Source: Malania oleifera
Lineage: Eukaryota > Streptophyta > Magnoliopsida > Santalales > Ximeniaceae
Assembly: GCF_029873635.1 (NCBI RefSeq)
Contig: NC_080423.1
Coordinates: 105,443,773-105,507,772 of the forward strand
Direction of reading: 5' to 3'
DNA: 64,000 bases
Of this stretch, positions 34,557-46,808 are shown one piece after another (within the stretch, counting starts at the first letter, position 1; every line of letters starts with the position of its first letter). A program made the position numbers and the translations under genes. The notes beneath the pieces were generated by a model, which ran no database searches, was not told the origin of the DNA, and worked only from the letters and a program-made list of their open reading frames with translations.

Positions 34557-35930
34557 TTCTCCCCTCTTTATAAAAATTTCATCCTCGAAATTTGCTATTC
34601 ATGTAATCCATCATTCCTTAAAAGAAAAATGATCTACTTATTTTATTACTTACCCTCACTTATGGCGGAGGAATACCGTGGTTACATTCCGAGTCCTGGG
34701 AGATTGCATATACAAAAGAAAATTCTCCCAAAACTAAAATACCACTTACTAACTATTACATGTACCTGCAAAAGAAATATTACTTAACTATTTACATTTT
34801 ACCCGGTTAAATTTTTTGGAATAATTGTGGGTACTTTTGTTTCATCTGTTCCTCGAACTCCCAAGAAGCTTCTTCCACTGTGTGATTCCTCCACAAAACT
34901 TTTACCATAGGAATGTTTTTGTTACGTAACTCTCGTACTTTCCCATCTAGAATCTGTATTGGTACCTCCTCAAACACCAATGAATCATTGAGCTCAAATT
35001 CACCGTAACTGATAATATGAGAAGGGTATGTGACGTATTTCCTCAACATAGATACGAGGAATACGTCGTGAATTCTGGATAACACAGGTGGCAAAGCTAG
35101 CCTATAAGCCACCGACCCCACTTTCTCTAGGATCTTAAATGGACCAATAAAACTAGGGCTAAGTTTACCCTTCTTCCCAAACCGCATAACCCTTTTTAAC
35201 AGAGCTATTTTTAGAAATACATGATCACCTACATCAAATTCAAAATTCCTGCAGCGATTATCAGCATAACTCTTCTGTCGGCTCTAAACTATACTGATTT
35301 TCTCTCTGATGAGTTGAACCTTATCACGCGCTTGCTGAACAAGCTCTGGTCCCACTACTCACCGCTCACCCACTTCATCCCAAAATAAAGGAGAACGACA
35401 TCTCCTACCGTACAACACCTCAAATGGTGTCATGGCAATACCGGTTTGATAACTGTTATTATATGTGAATTCCACCAGTGGCATAAATTGAGTCCAACTA
35501 CCCCCAAAATCTAATACACACGCTCGGAGCATATCCTTTAATATTTGTATCGTCCTCTCAGTCTACCCATCTGACTGGGGGTGGAATGTCATGCTAAAAG
35601 ATAACTAAGACCCTAGTGCTTCCTGCAGACTCTTTTAAAAATGTGACGTGAAACGTGGGTCTCGATCTGACACAGTAGATACTGGCACCCCATGAGGACG
35701 AACTATTTCCTGAATGTAAATCCCTGCCAAACGATTGAGGGAGTAGCTGATCTTGATAGGCAAGAAGTGGGCGGTCTTAGTCAAATGGTCAACAATCACT
35801 TAGATGGCATTCTGACCGTGTAACGCCGTCAGCAGTCCTATCACAAAATCCATAGATATATGATCCCACTTCCACTCTGGGATAAATAATCAGGACCAGG
35901 CTGGGCATCCCAATCGTACTAACAGACAAC
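34557..35930 (-). pseudogene. gypsy integrase C-terminus with chromodomain, truncated
   Basis: The minus-strand open frame 34807-35187 encodes the integrase C-terminal module (KLSPSFIGPFKILEKVGSVA, RIHDVFLVSMLRKYV). A chromodomain-like tail follows (MVKVLWRNHTVEEASWEFEE) with the conserved tryptophan retained and KYPQLF at the end. This is the Tekay/Del chromovirus arrangement; the chromodomain is thought to guide insertion to heterochromatin. Further right, to about 35930, the integrase core is recognisable only in broken frames with many stops. Homology ends where an inverted LTR fragment begins, so RT, protease and gag are missing. Confidence 0.7.
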
Positions 35931-36415
35931 CATTGCTAGGTCCCACTTACGGGTTGCACAACCCAATCATGTGGGGGTAATATGTGATATTAACTAGCTA
36001 TCCATGCAGGATAATTTTAGTATTATAAAAATGTAGCAGACGAGTTACATGTATACAGAAATTTATTATGATACTGTATGCTTATATTAAGAAATTAAAT
36101 ATGAATTACCAAATTTATAAGTATGAGTACAGATTTTCCTAACTTATTAGATACAGTTAAATATGTTACAGTTAATTATGTACAGTATATGTTTATAACA
36201 CAATAGAACTCATATGCCACACACTGATGTTAGTCTATCCTACTTACTGAGAGGTGTCTCACTCTAGAAATTCGAACATTTCAAGAAATTCAGACAGACG
36301 AGCGGAGCGAGCTCCGATGTAGGGGAGGTTTTAGTACTACCCTAACTGCAGGGTAAGTGCTTGAGTTGGGAAATGGATTTTGGGTGTGTCCCTAGGATAT
36401 TTATGGTTCTTTTTG

Positions 36416-36482
<67 letters not shown>

Positions 36483-36669
36483 TTATGGATACACTAGAAC
36501 TCTGGTATTGTATATAAGGTTTGGGTATTTCATGTTTTCCGCTGCATAAATAGCATGTATGTATGGACAGGTATTCCTCGGTATCCATTCTGGGTCCGGG
36601 TTGATTTTGTTATTATGATATGGTATTAGAGTTTATTATTATGTGGGAAAAAAATAGCATAATTTTTGG
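35931..36669 (+). mobile_element. inverted gypsy-like LTR fragment
   Basis: Read on the minus strand from 36669 it starts TGTAGTGACCCC and contains blocks shared with 32257-32642 (TATACAATACCAGAGTTCTA) and with 28596-30886 (GGGTTGTGCAACCC). It is therefore in the opposite direction to its neighbours. An (AT)n tract lies at 36419-36470. The open frames over that tract are artefacts. Confidence 0.6.
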
Positions 36670-37785
36670 GGTCACTACATGAATACCTCACTATTAAAGA
36701 CCCACTTATCCAATGGAAAAATATAAATGATAGATTTGACCACCAAAAAACTATGATTTTACCAAAAGCTCAATACGAATGGTTGCACCTGAGGTTGCAA
36801 GATTTTAAAATAGTCGGTGAATATAACTCAACCCTGCATAAGATTAGTTTGAAGTTAAAATTATGTGGTGAAAATATTACTGATGAAGGCATGCTAGAAA
36901 AAACTTTTACTACTTTCCATCCCACTAATGTGCTCCTGTAGCAATAGTATATGGAGAGAAAATTTACTAAAATATATGAATTAATATCATGTCTTCTTGT
37001 TGCTGAGCAAAATAACAAGTTTTTGATGAAAAATCACCAAACTCGTCCAACTGATTCGAACCCATTCCCTGAAGTGAATATGAATACATCTCGATGTCAA
37101 GGGGGAGGCTGCAGGCATTGTCATGGGCATGGTCATGACTGTGGTTGAAATAATCACTGACATCAATGTGAGGCTACAATCACCCAGAAAAGGAATAATC
37201 CCCAAAAGAGGGATGACCCCCAGAAGCGGGTTAATGATCAAAACCAGTGACCCAGACAACATGAAATTGAATGTTACAGATGCAGAGGAAAAGGTCATTG
37301 GTCACGTACCTATCGTATGCCCAAGCACTTAGTAGATCTATACCAAGCATCTAGAAAAGAAAAGGAAAATATTAAAGAAGTTGTAACAAATTTTGCTGAT
37401 AAAATTGTTCTAATAGATTTTAATGCTGGACCATTAAACTCTATTTATTTTGATGTAGCTGATTTCTTAATCAAGATGAAAATAATGATATAATATTTTA
37501 GGATAGATAGTAAGTAATATTGTATTTTGATTATAAATAAATTGGTGCTATGATCAATTATAATAATGAGTTTTTAAAATATTTGTTGTAGTGTGAATTG
37601 TCTCAATCTTTTGATCGATTTTAAGATGTCTTTGGAATAAGTTTGTTTAACTGACAATGCTACAATGCACACAATTCTTCAAGATAGGAAATACTTCCAT
37701 TACTTGAATATATCTTCAACAAATGTTAATACAATATTTAGTTCTACAAATTTGATTGAAAGCTCTGGAAGAGCTAATATAAAGT
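36670..37785 (+). pseudogene. copia gag and protease start, broken
   Basis: The frame begins mid-gag with EYLTIKDPLIQWKNINDRFD, then YEWLHLRLQDFKIVGEYN and LEKTFTTFHPTNVLL, typical of a very common plant copia gag. A TAG stop occurs at 36939-36941. The zinc knuckle near 37275-37320 reads CYRCRGKGHWSRTY, with the last cysteine changed to tyrosine. The protease site near 37650 reads DNATMHTI in place of a D-S-A-type triad. The region 37500-37600 looks like extra AT-rich sequence. Homology runs directly to the gypsy target site at 37781-37785. Confidence 0.7.
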
Positions 37786-40700
37786 TGTGACGACCCGACC
37801 CTTCATATGGATCCAGGTGTCATTCACTTATACCAAATACATGTACTTGTTCAAGATAAGTAAACAACCCACCCTAAACAAGGACATAAGGGTATAAATC
37901 ATACATAAATTCAATGTAAATGTTGCGGAAAAACATAAACATCTATTGAGATTTCTATCAATCTTATACCAGAGTTTACTATTACATCCACAATTACATA
38001 AAATTAGACATAGAATAAATCTTGTTATTACAACCCTCCAAAAAGGACTTTCATCTAGGTTTAATACAAGATTCAAATGCTTATGTAAGCTAACCAAAAA
38101 TAATCTCCCCAATCCCTTTAGCTACTAGGACCGACGTACCGATGGACTTGAAAACAAAAGTTGTATGATAGGGTGAGACACCTCTCAGTAAGGAAGAAAG
38201 TGTTACAACAGTGTATGACTGCATAAATGCACATTTTCATACAAACTCATACATTTGAAACATTTGTTTATAATACTGTACCATATAACATTTATCTGCA
38301 CATCAAATATTTAAATCATGCATATGATTATTAGAACACCTCCAGTTTGGTATGACAATTTGCCTGTTTACCCTGTGGCACGTGTAACGACCTGCTTAAT
38401 TTAACATAAATGAAACATAAATAATAACAATCTTAACCCGAACTAGTGGGTAGCGGGGACACTTCGTCAATCACAGCGGAAACCTAAGCAGCAGCAAACA
38501 CATAAAATCTGAATTATCCATCTCAAAGCATAATGCCAGAGTTATCTACATTCCCAAAATACTATATTTACTTACATTCTTCCAAAATATATCAAAATAC
38601 ATCTAGGATCCTATAACCAAAACAATTCTGATCCTAGTACATTGCTTACCCTCTTAATGGGGTAGCTTAGTAAACTCAACGGCGGCCACGACCCGCCGGT
38701 CACTCAGGGTCTCCTGAAAAATTAATTAATGTTGGGGGTGAGACACATCTCAGTAAGGGAAAATGAATTAAATATAGCTGTGTGGTAACATGAATATTTA
38801 ATGCAATTATACATATACAGTACCTTTCATATTTTCGTAAACGTTCATCATATCATACTGAATAATCACATGTTATAATCACATCTGTTATAACTGATAA
38901 TACTGAAAACATACCCAGGATGAATAACTAGCTAATGTCATGTATTACCCCCCATGACGGGTTGTGCAGCCCGAAGGCGGGACCCGACAATGGCTAGCCG
39001 ACCACTGACAAGTCAAAAATGTCTGTAAGTACGATGGGCCCGCCACACCCTGGTCCAGACTGTCAAGTGGACATCTACAACTCTACATTGAAAGCCACAC
39101 CGACTATCCATCTCCCACCCTCCTCGTGGGGTGGTTAGCACAAGTCTGAACATAGATATCTGATCTATAAATAGCTACGGTACCGAGCTCCTGAATTGAA
39201 CTAAACTAACATCCTGGTTCTGATAACATATATTACATAATCATATAGCATCTTTCATAATTGCATAAATATGGCCTTGCGCCAAATATTTCATATATCA
39301 CAGCCTTGCACCAAACGTTTCATATATTACGGCCTTGCGCCGAACATTTCATAAATTACGGCCTTGTGCCGAACATATCATAATGTCATTCTAAAAATAA
39401 ATCATTTATCATGTATTTCAACATTGTAATGTACTGTACTCTTTCATAATTTCTCAAAACATATCCCATTCGTATATTTATCGTATCATGATATTTTTCC
39501 ATGTAAAATAATATTCATGCCGCTCATTTACTATATAAAAACCATGCATTAAATTCTAGAATCATAGTTTCTGGCATCTCATACCTATATATACATTTCA
39601 ACATAATAACAGTATTTTTCTTAAACGTATATTTCCTTCGTAATATACAGATATAATATATGTTTTTCCTGAAAATAACTTTTCTCATAAATATCAATAA
39701 TTTGTAAGAAAGTAACTGCTTTAATTTATTCCCTTACCTGACTACTGAGAAAGCCCCTAAAATATCCTGGTCTAACTCCCGTAGGATTTTCTGATCAATA
39801 CCCTGAAACTAAAAACTCCCAGTATTAAACTGCAGCGTTTCTACGTGTATATCATTTCCTATAACTGTCGTAAGACCAAACTTGGCTTAAAAAGCCTTAC
39901 CTCAACTTAGAGATGATTTCCAACTTGCTTTCACCAATGATCCGCTTCGGTAGATTTGGAAAGAACTTCCCCAGGAGTGTCGTTGTGACTTCGAATTGTC
40001 GATCCAGAGTAAATTTGGCCCGAAAACAAAGAGAGAGAGATTGAGAGCCGAAGGGGAGAGAGAGGAGAGAGGTAACTTAGTGAAGAAGTTAAAATTCGGA
40101 TTTTCTATATTTATAGAACTAGATTTGTCGACGAGCCACGTCATTCGTCGACGAATCCTTTAATAATTTCGTCGATGAAATTCAGTTCTCATTGATGAAA
40201 TTCAATCGGCTCAAAACCTCTCTCGGTATTTTTTTCGTCGACGAAATTTAGTCTTTGTCGACGAATTCTCTTAAACCTTCGTCGATGAATCCCCTGACAG
40301 TGTCTTGTTCGTGCAGACAAAGCCGAGCATCTTTTATGATCCGACCGCCCCCTGGTTTATTTTTACCAGCAGCTTACTAACTTCTCGCAGGTCGACCATC
40401 TAATATACCCATACTGATTTTAAACATGTATGGTTGCACTGCCAGCATCGGTACCTAGCCCTAGGAGTTTATTTCAACCCCCGAACTGGAGTATCTTTCA
40501 ACCCCTTTTTCTGAAGTTTCTTTCAACTTCTTTTGGTCACAAGCTGTGGTTCCAGTATCATATATACAATTTATAGCAAAACAGTAACCTGTGCAATTCC
40601 AATATTTTTCACAAATTCAGATAATCACATTGGGTTCAAACCGACGCCTTTCCACTTAGTTTACCCCTTTTTGTTTGCTGATTCAGCTCGGTGTATCACC

Positions 40701-41710
40701 AGCCTCCGTTTTTCACATTCTCTGTATAACAAATTGGAACTTCGTTCCCATATCTATATCAATAGTATAGAAATTTAATACATTTTTATTTCAACACATA
40801 TCACACAAGTTTAATCCCAAAACCTGCTAAATGATAGAAATCCAGTAAACATCATTTAAATGAATAAGTAAAGGATTCGAGCATCTCCTACTATAGTATA
40901 AATACAAATAAATGATTTTTGTAAAGTTTGGATATCATACGTCGAAATCCTCATTTTTACCAAAAATCGTAAAATCGTAAAATCGACATTTCTACTCGGT
41001 AGAATTTAGCAAATAAACAGTTAAATCATACATAATAACATAAACTAGCTTTTTAGCAGTTTGGTTTTTCAAAAAATGTTGTTGTAATCAAATTCCCCTT
41101 ATCTTACACTCAAAACGAAACTTCGTACGAACACGGTCCAAATCGACAACTCGGGACCCTCAAAACCTAAAACCACAGAATATAATCTTAATATATTTTC
41201 TACTACTATCCAAATATCCAATCAAAACTAAGATCAGATCCCTACCTCGATTTTTGGGAAAAACCCGAAGATCTCCAAAACGATGATCCGATCCACTAAA
41301 ATTATAGAGTTTTCTCTTCTGATCCATGCAGTACCTTCCATTTTTGGAAACAGACGACGAATAGTGAAGAATCTTAGAGAGAGAGAGAGATTTGCAGGTT
41401 AGAGAAAGAGAGAGAGAGAGCTTTTGGGAGAAGCTTAGCTCTTAAGCAACTCAAATTGGATATTTATAGGGCCTTTGACCAAGTCCAATTCGTCGACGAG
41501 GTGGCGTCTTCATCGATGAATCTGCCACACAGCTCGTCGACGAGGCCATCCCTTCGTCACCGAGTTCAAGTTCCAGATATTTCTCTGATTCGCTCGGTAT
41601 TTGCTCATCGATGAGGCTCTAAATTTCATCGACAAGGATCTGAAGGATTTCGTCGACGAACGTGACCCTTCGTCAACGAACGCAGCTTATTTCGGGTTTG
41701 GGTCTCTACA
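37786..41710 (-). repeat. 3' LTR of the gypsy element, with nested LTR piece
   Basis: The outer parts (37786-38382 and about 40294-41710) align with the 5' LTR at 46809-48844. Between them about 1.9 kb of another LTR has replaced about 25 bp. On the minus strand TATAAATA is at 41461-41468 and TCGTCGACGA variants lie at about 41490-41680. The internal PPT (AAGGAGGGGAGAT on minus) abuts 41710. Confidence 0.85.
38383..40293 (-). mobile_element. nested gypsy-like LTR, one end missing
   Basis: It starts TGTAACGACCTGCTTAATTT, like 32996, but lacks the terminal part ending in CACA. It contains the GCAGCCCGAAGGCGGGACCC block (38969), four GGCCTTGCGCCGAA minisatellite units (39270-39390), minus-strand TATAAATA at 40108-40115 and about seven TCGTCGACGA variants at 40126-40292. 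At the right junction a CCCTGACAG sequence matches the host LTR. No target duplication is visible. Confidence 0.7.
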
Positions 41711-41949
41711 ATCTCCCCTCCTTATAAGAATTTCGTCCTCGAAATTTACTAACCATTTCTCACATAATCTTTTCTTATAACATCACTTTACAAGAGAGTC
41801 GACCGTCACCTACAGTGTGGCTTTGGCCCAAATTCATTACATACCCTCACATATGGTGGAGGAATACCGTGGTTACACATAGGATACTTCGGAAGCTTAT
41901 ATATATAAACGAGACTCTCCCAAATATCATATTATTTAATCTACACTAC

Positions 41950-43389
41950 TATATACCTACATACCATCAAATAACTGTGGGTACTTCCGGCGTATTTCAG
42001 ATTCTAATTCCTATGAAACTTCTTCCACTGCATGGTTACTCCATAATACCTTTACGAGAGGTATTTCCTTAGCCGTAACTGCTTCACCTTCTGATCCAAT
42101 ATCTGCACTGGTACTTCCTCATACGATAAGGCATCACTAATCTCTAGAGGTTCGTAACTCAGTACGTGTGATGGATCTGGTACGTACTTCCTCAGTACAG
42201 ACACGTGAAATACATCATGGACTCTAGATAATGCTGGAGATAAAGCCACTCGATAAGCAACCAAACCTATCCTTTCAAGGATCTCAAAAGGCCCGATATA
42301 TCGAGGACTTAGCTTCTCCTTCTTCCCGAATCTCATCACCCTTTTCATCAGAGCGATTCTCAGGAATACTATATCTCCTACCTCGAATTCCAACTCTCGT
42401 CGACGAGTATCAGCATAATTATTCTTTCGACTTTGAGCTACTTTAATTCTTTCCCTGACCAATGCAACCTTTGCAGAGGTCTGCTGAACCATTTCTGAAC
42501 CTAGTATCTGCCTCTCACCTACATGATCTCAGTACAACGGAGATCGACACCAACGACCATACAAAGCCTTATAAGGTGCCATCTCTATGCTCGCTTGGTA
42601 ACTGTTGTTATATGCAAATTCAACAAGCGGTAGATATCGTATCCAACTATCACCAAAATCTTGTGTACAAGCCCACAACATATCCTCTAACATATGAATA
42701 GTCCTCTTCGACTGTCCATCCATTTGTGGGTGAAAAGACGTACTGAACATCAATCGTGAACCCAAGGCATCATGTAAACTCTTCCAAAAACGAGATGTAA
42801 AATGCAGATCCCAATATGAAACAATAGATATAGGGACACCATGGAGTCGTACCACCTCCTGCACATAAAGTTCTGCCAGCCTATTCAGAGATTAGCTAAC
42901 TCTGATTGGAATGAAATGTGCAGTCTTCGTTAACCGATCTACTATAACCCATATGACATTCTGCCCATGCACCGCCGCAGGTAAACCCATTGTAAAATCC
43001 ATCGAGACATGTTCTCACTCCCACTCAGGGACGTCAAGTGGCTGAAGTGGTCCTACCAGCTTCTGATGTTCTGCTTTGATCCCCTAACATGTCAGACACC
43101 GTTCTACAAATTGGGCAATCTCCCTTTTCATATTAGACCACTAGAAAGATTCCCTTAAATCCTAGTACTTTTTTGTACTACTAGGATGCACGGTGTAAAG
43201 TGAACGGTGTGCCTCCTCTAGAATGACCCGTTTAATCACGGCATCATTCATTACACAAACCTTGCCGCGAAATATCAATACCCCATCGCCAGCGATATTG
43301 AAATTCAACTTTAACCCCTGCTGAACTTCTTCTATAACCTCAACCAACTCGGGATCCTCCTTCTGCGCCACACGGATCCTCTCCCGCAA
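41950..43389 (-). pseudogene. gypsy integrase and chromodomain, catalytic residues lost
   Basis: The zinc-binding region (about 43162-43389, EEAHRSLYTVHPSSTK) precedes the core. The first catalytic aspartate remains (SMDFTMGLP, about 42990). The second motif reads IVSYWDLHFTSRFW, with tyrosine where aspartate is expected. The glutamate motif reads GQSKRTIHMLEDML, with lysine in place of glutamate. The C-terminal module follows (42052-42492, KLSPRYIGPFEILERIGLVA, SRVHDVFHVSVLRKYV). The chromodomain tail (about 41950-42050) is in another frame, and its aromatic-cage tryptophan codon reads as a stop. The enzyme is inactive. Confidence 0.8.
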
Positions 43390-43527
43390 AGTCGGCTATA
43401 CCACCAAGCTAGCAAGGACAACTTGATGGTTTCCTCCTACTACCTCCAAACTCAACCTCTCAAGGTCCATAAAGATCTTATGATAAACCTGCACTGCTGA
43501 GATTGTCGCATCAATTGATTTCCGACT

Positions 43528-44979
43528 CTAAACATCAACTACCACATTAGCTTTTCCTAGGTGATAGCTAATAGTACAGTCGTAGTCTTCAATTAACTCA
43601 AGCCACCTGCGTTGTCTCATGTTGAGCTCCTTCTGGGTGAAAAAGTATTTAAGACTTTTATGGTTGGTAAAAATCTCACACCTTTCACCGTACAAGTAGT
43701 GCCTCCAAATTTTCAGTGCAAACACTACCGCTGCTAATTCCAAATCATGCGTCGGGTAGTTCTTCTCGTATTCTTTGAGTTGATGAGAAGTGTAAGAAAT
43801 TACCTTGCCCTACTGCATTAGAACACAGCCAAGACCCTTTTTCGAAGCGTCACTATAAATAACAAAACCACCATCATTTGATGGAAGATTTATAACTAGA
43901 GCAGTGACCAGTCGCCGCTTCAGCTCCTGAAAACTCAGCTCACACTCATCCGTCCAATCATATCTCACGTTCTTCCACGTGAGTTTTGTCAAAAGACCTG
44001 CTAAATTGGAGAACCCTTCAACAAATCGATGGTAGTAACCTGCAAGACCCAAAAAATTTCTGACCTCCTGAACATTCTTCGGTCTCGACCAGTTCACTAC
44101 TACTTCTATTTTACTCGGGTCTACTGATACACCTTCTTTAGACACCACGTGCCCCAGAAATGCAATCTGTTCCAGCCAGAACTCACACTTCTTCAGTTTA
44201 GCATACAACCTCTTATCCCTAAGCATTTGCAATACTAGCCTCAAATGAACTTCATGCTCTGCAGCACTCCTAGAATACACTAGGATATCATCAATAAATA
44301 CCACGACGAACTGGTCTAGATATTCGTGGAAGACCCTGTTCATCATATCCATAAATGCTGCAAGTGCATTAGTTTAACCAAAAGGCATAATCATAAATTC
44401 AAAATGGCCATACCGAGTTCGAAATGTAGTTTTCGAGACGTCCTCCGCTTTCACCTTCAACTAGTGATACCCAGATCGTAGGTCAATCTTGGAGAAGACT
44501 TGCGTGCCCTGAAGTTGATCAAATAAATCATCGATCCTGGGTAGCAGATATTTATTCTTTATTTTCATTTTATTTAGTTCTCGGTAGTCGATGCACATCC
44601 TCATCAACCCATCCTTCTTCTTCACAAATAACACCGGTGCTCCCCAAGGAGGAACACTAGGTCGGATGTACCCCTTGTCAAGCAGCTCTTGAAGCTATTC
44701 CTTTAACTCTCTTAGCTCAGTTGGAGCCATACGATACAGAGCTTTCGATATTGGCGCCATACCTTGAGCTAATTCTATGGCAAATTCCACCTCACGGTCC
44801 GGAGGTAATCCTAGTAAGTCCTCTGGAAAGACGTTAGGGAACTCGCGCACTACAGCAATCATCTCCAATTCCTGTTCTTCTGCTGGCGTGTCTTTTAGAA
44901 ATGTCAGATATCCTTGGCACCCTTTAAGGAGTAGCCTTCTAGCTTGTATAGCAGAAAGGATACGTGGTGTAGAACGCAC
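43528..44979 (-). pseudogene. gypsy reverse transcriptase and RNase H, broken
   Basis: The RT begins near 44870 (EFPNVFPEDLLGLPPDREVE) and continues through [14 protein letters not shown] and [11 protein letters not shown] to [14 protein letters not shown], the catalytic box, near 44305. Stops lie in the stretch 44350-44695. The connection shows [16 protein letters not shown]. RNase H starts near 43850 with [16 protein letters not shown], is broken by a stop at 43810, and continues with [19 protein letters not shown] and [20 protein letters not shown] to 43528. Confidence 0.85.
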
Positions 44980-44994
44980 ACACGATCCAAGGAA

Positions 44995-45300
44995 CTAAAA
45001 TTCCTGTTTTCCTGGAGATCTGAACAATACCTCCCTTCTGTGGCAATCAATACTGGCAAAACTAGCAAACAACCAGTCCATCCCAAAGATGATATTAAAG
45101 CCAAACATGTCGTACACAACAAAGTCAACTGGTAGTATCCTCCCCTGTATTTCAACTGGAAAGTCACGTACTATATTGCTACACCCAACCGCAAACCCGG
45201 ACGGTGTAACTACTACTAGTTCATAACCTAACCGTTGCACCTCTAATCCACACAATTTAACAAAACCTCAAGAAATAAAAGAATGTGTTGCCCCGGAATC
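44995..45300 (-). pseudogene. gypsy aspartic protease, broken
   Basis: The active site reads FDSGATHSFIS at about 45265-45297 and is intact, but a TGA follows directly. The open frame then runs through the rest of the domain, with VVTPSGFAVGCSNIVRDFPV and the conserved YDMFGFNIIFGMDWL near 45070-45110. A short frame break separates it from RT. Confidence 0.75.
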
Positions 45301-46403
45301 AAATAATACAACAACTTCTTGAGAAATCATATAAATGATACTTGTGACTACGTCACCAGTCTTCTCAACGTCACCAAGAGTCAGAGAATACACTTTAACT
45401 TGGGCCATACCCCCTATTGACGGCCACGTTGTGTCAGAGCATTCCCTCTGTATTGCTGCTGCAAAGCTCCACTATTCCTTTGCATCTGATAGTCTCTCAT
45501 CTGATGTCCTTGTCTACCACACCACATACAGGCCCCCGTAGACAACCAACACTACCCATGGTGTTTCTTACCACATAAAGAGCAACGTTGAACACGCGCG
45601 GTATTTTGGGATGTACCACCACTGTTCTTCTTCCACTTACCCTGTCCTGCCCCAGATGAAGAATTAGGAGGCGCTGGCCTCTTCTTCATAACCTAAACCT
45701 CTGCATCCTCTAGTAAACACTCCTCTGCTACTATGGCTTTATCAACAAATGTAGCAAAGTCCTACAACTGCAAGATCACCGTCTGCTTACGGATCTCGCT
45801 CCTCAGACCCCTCTGAAACTTCCAGGCCTTCTTTGCTTCATCAGGAATCACGAATGGAGTAAATCGAGACAGCTCTTGGGATTTGGCAGCGTACTGCTAC
45901 ACTATTAACAATCCTTGCATCAGATTCATGAATTCCTCCATTTTCGCGTTTCTAATTGTGGCCAGAAAGTAACGTTCAAAGAAGAGCTCTTTGAATCGGG
46001 CCCACGTCAACACTATTGGTATCGGTCGGTGCTCTTCCATCTACTTTACAGACACCCACCACCTCTCAGCCTCCCCTGCCAACTTGAACGTGGCGAAGGT
46101 GACTTTCTGCCTCTTAGTGCAGTTCAACACATCAAGGATCTTCTTGATCTCCTGGATCCAATTCTTAACACGGACTGAATCTATACTACCCATAAAAGCC
46201 GAGGGCTTCAATCTGGTGAATTTCTCAATGGAGCAACCTAATTCAGTTGTAGGACGATCCTGCCCCCTATTCGTCCGCACTACCTCAGCCATAAGCTGCT
46301 GTACGAAGTCCCGCAACACACTAGTATAGTCATTACCAGCCTCGGGGCTGGAACCCTCACTACTACTGCCACCCACGTTGGTAGTGATATCCCTGGATTC
46401 CAT
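45301..46403 (-). pseudogene. gypsy gag with zinc knuckle, broken
   Basis: An ATG at 46403 starts an open frame of 120 residues ending at 46041 with FTRLKPSAFMGS and KVTFATFKLAGEAERWW, the retrotransposon gag (RETROTRANS_GAG-type) signature. Further parts follow in broken frames to a zinc knuckle near 45545-45590 that reads CSLCGKKHHG, then a TAG stop, then a cysteine. The stop replaces one codon inside the knuckle. Confidence 0.75.
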
Positions 46404-46793
46404 CCTGAAAACATTTACGAGAATCCATTAGAAAGTAATAGCATACCCGTCACTACTACTATCACATTATAGACTCTATCCCTTAAATTCATATTCCCGA
46501 TATTGACGTACTCCACTAATTTGACAATATCATTCAAACTCAAATTTCACCCTTCTACTAGGAAACAAAATCGTCAATGGATTGCCGTGAATTTCTAAAC
46601 CTTTTAATTGATCTAAAAAAACACATAAGTATATCGATGAATTTTCGTCTTCAGATATACAAAGAAAAATCCAAGGTTTTATCCTTGTCCTATACTCTGG
46701 TATATTCTATAATATCATAACTAGCAACTTCTAAGTTTAGCACATATCCCTAACCAGGCAGCATGAATCAAATCACACTTCCGACTGGCTATG

Positions 46794-46806
46794 GGCTCTG
46801 ATACCA
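46794..46806 (-). other. primer binding site (tRNA-iMet) of the gypsy element
   Basis: The minus strand reads TGGTATCAGAGCC two bases inside the 5' LTR. It supports the LTR edge at 46809 and the minus orientation. Confidence 0.85.
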
Positions 46807-46808
46807 AC

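Noticed and set aside
37828-38112. Minus-strand open frame recurring at 15075-15344, 37828-38112 and 46851-47120
   Set aside because: It recurs because the LTR recurs. It has no recognisable domain, and the copies differ without sign of codon conservation that I can judge.
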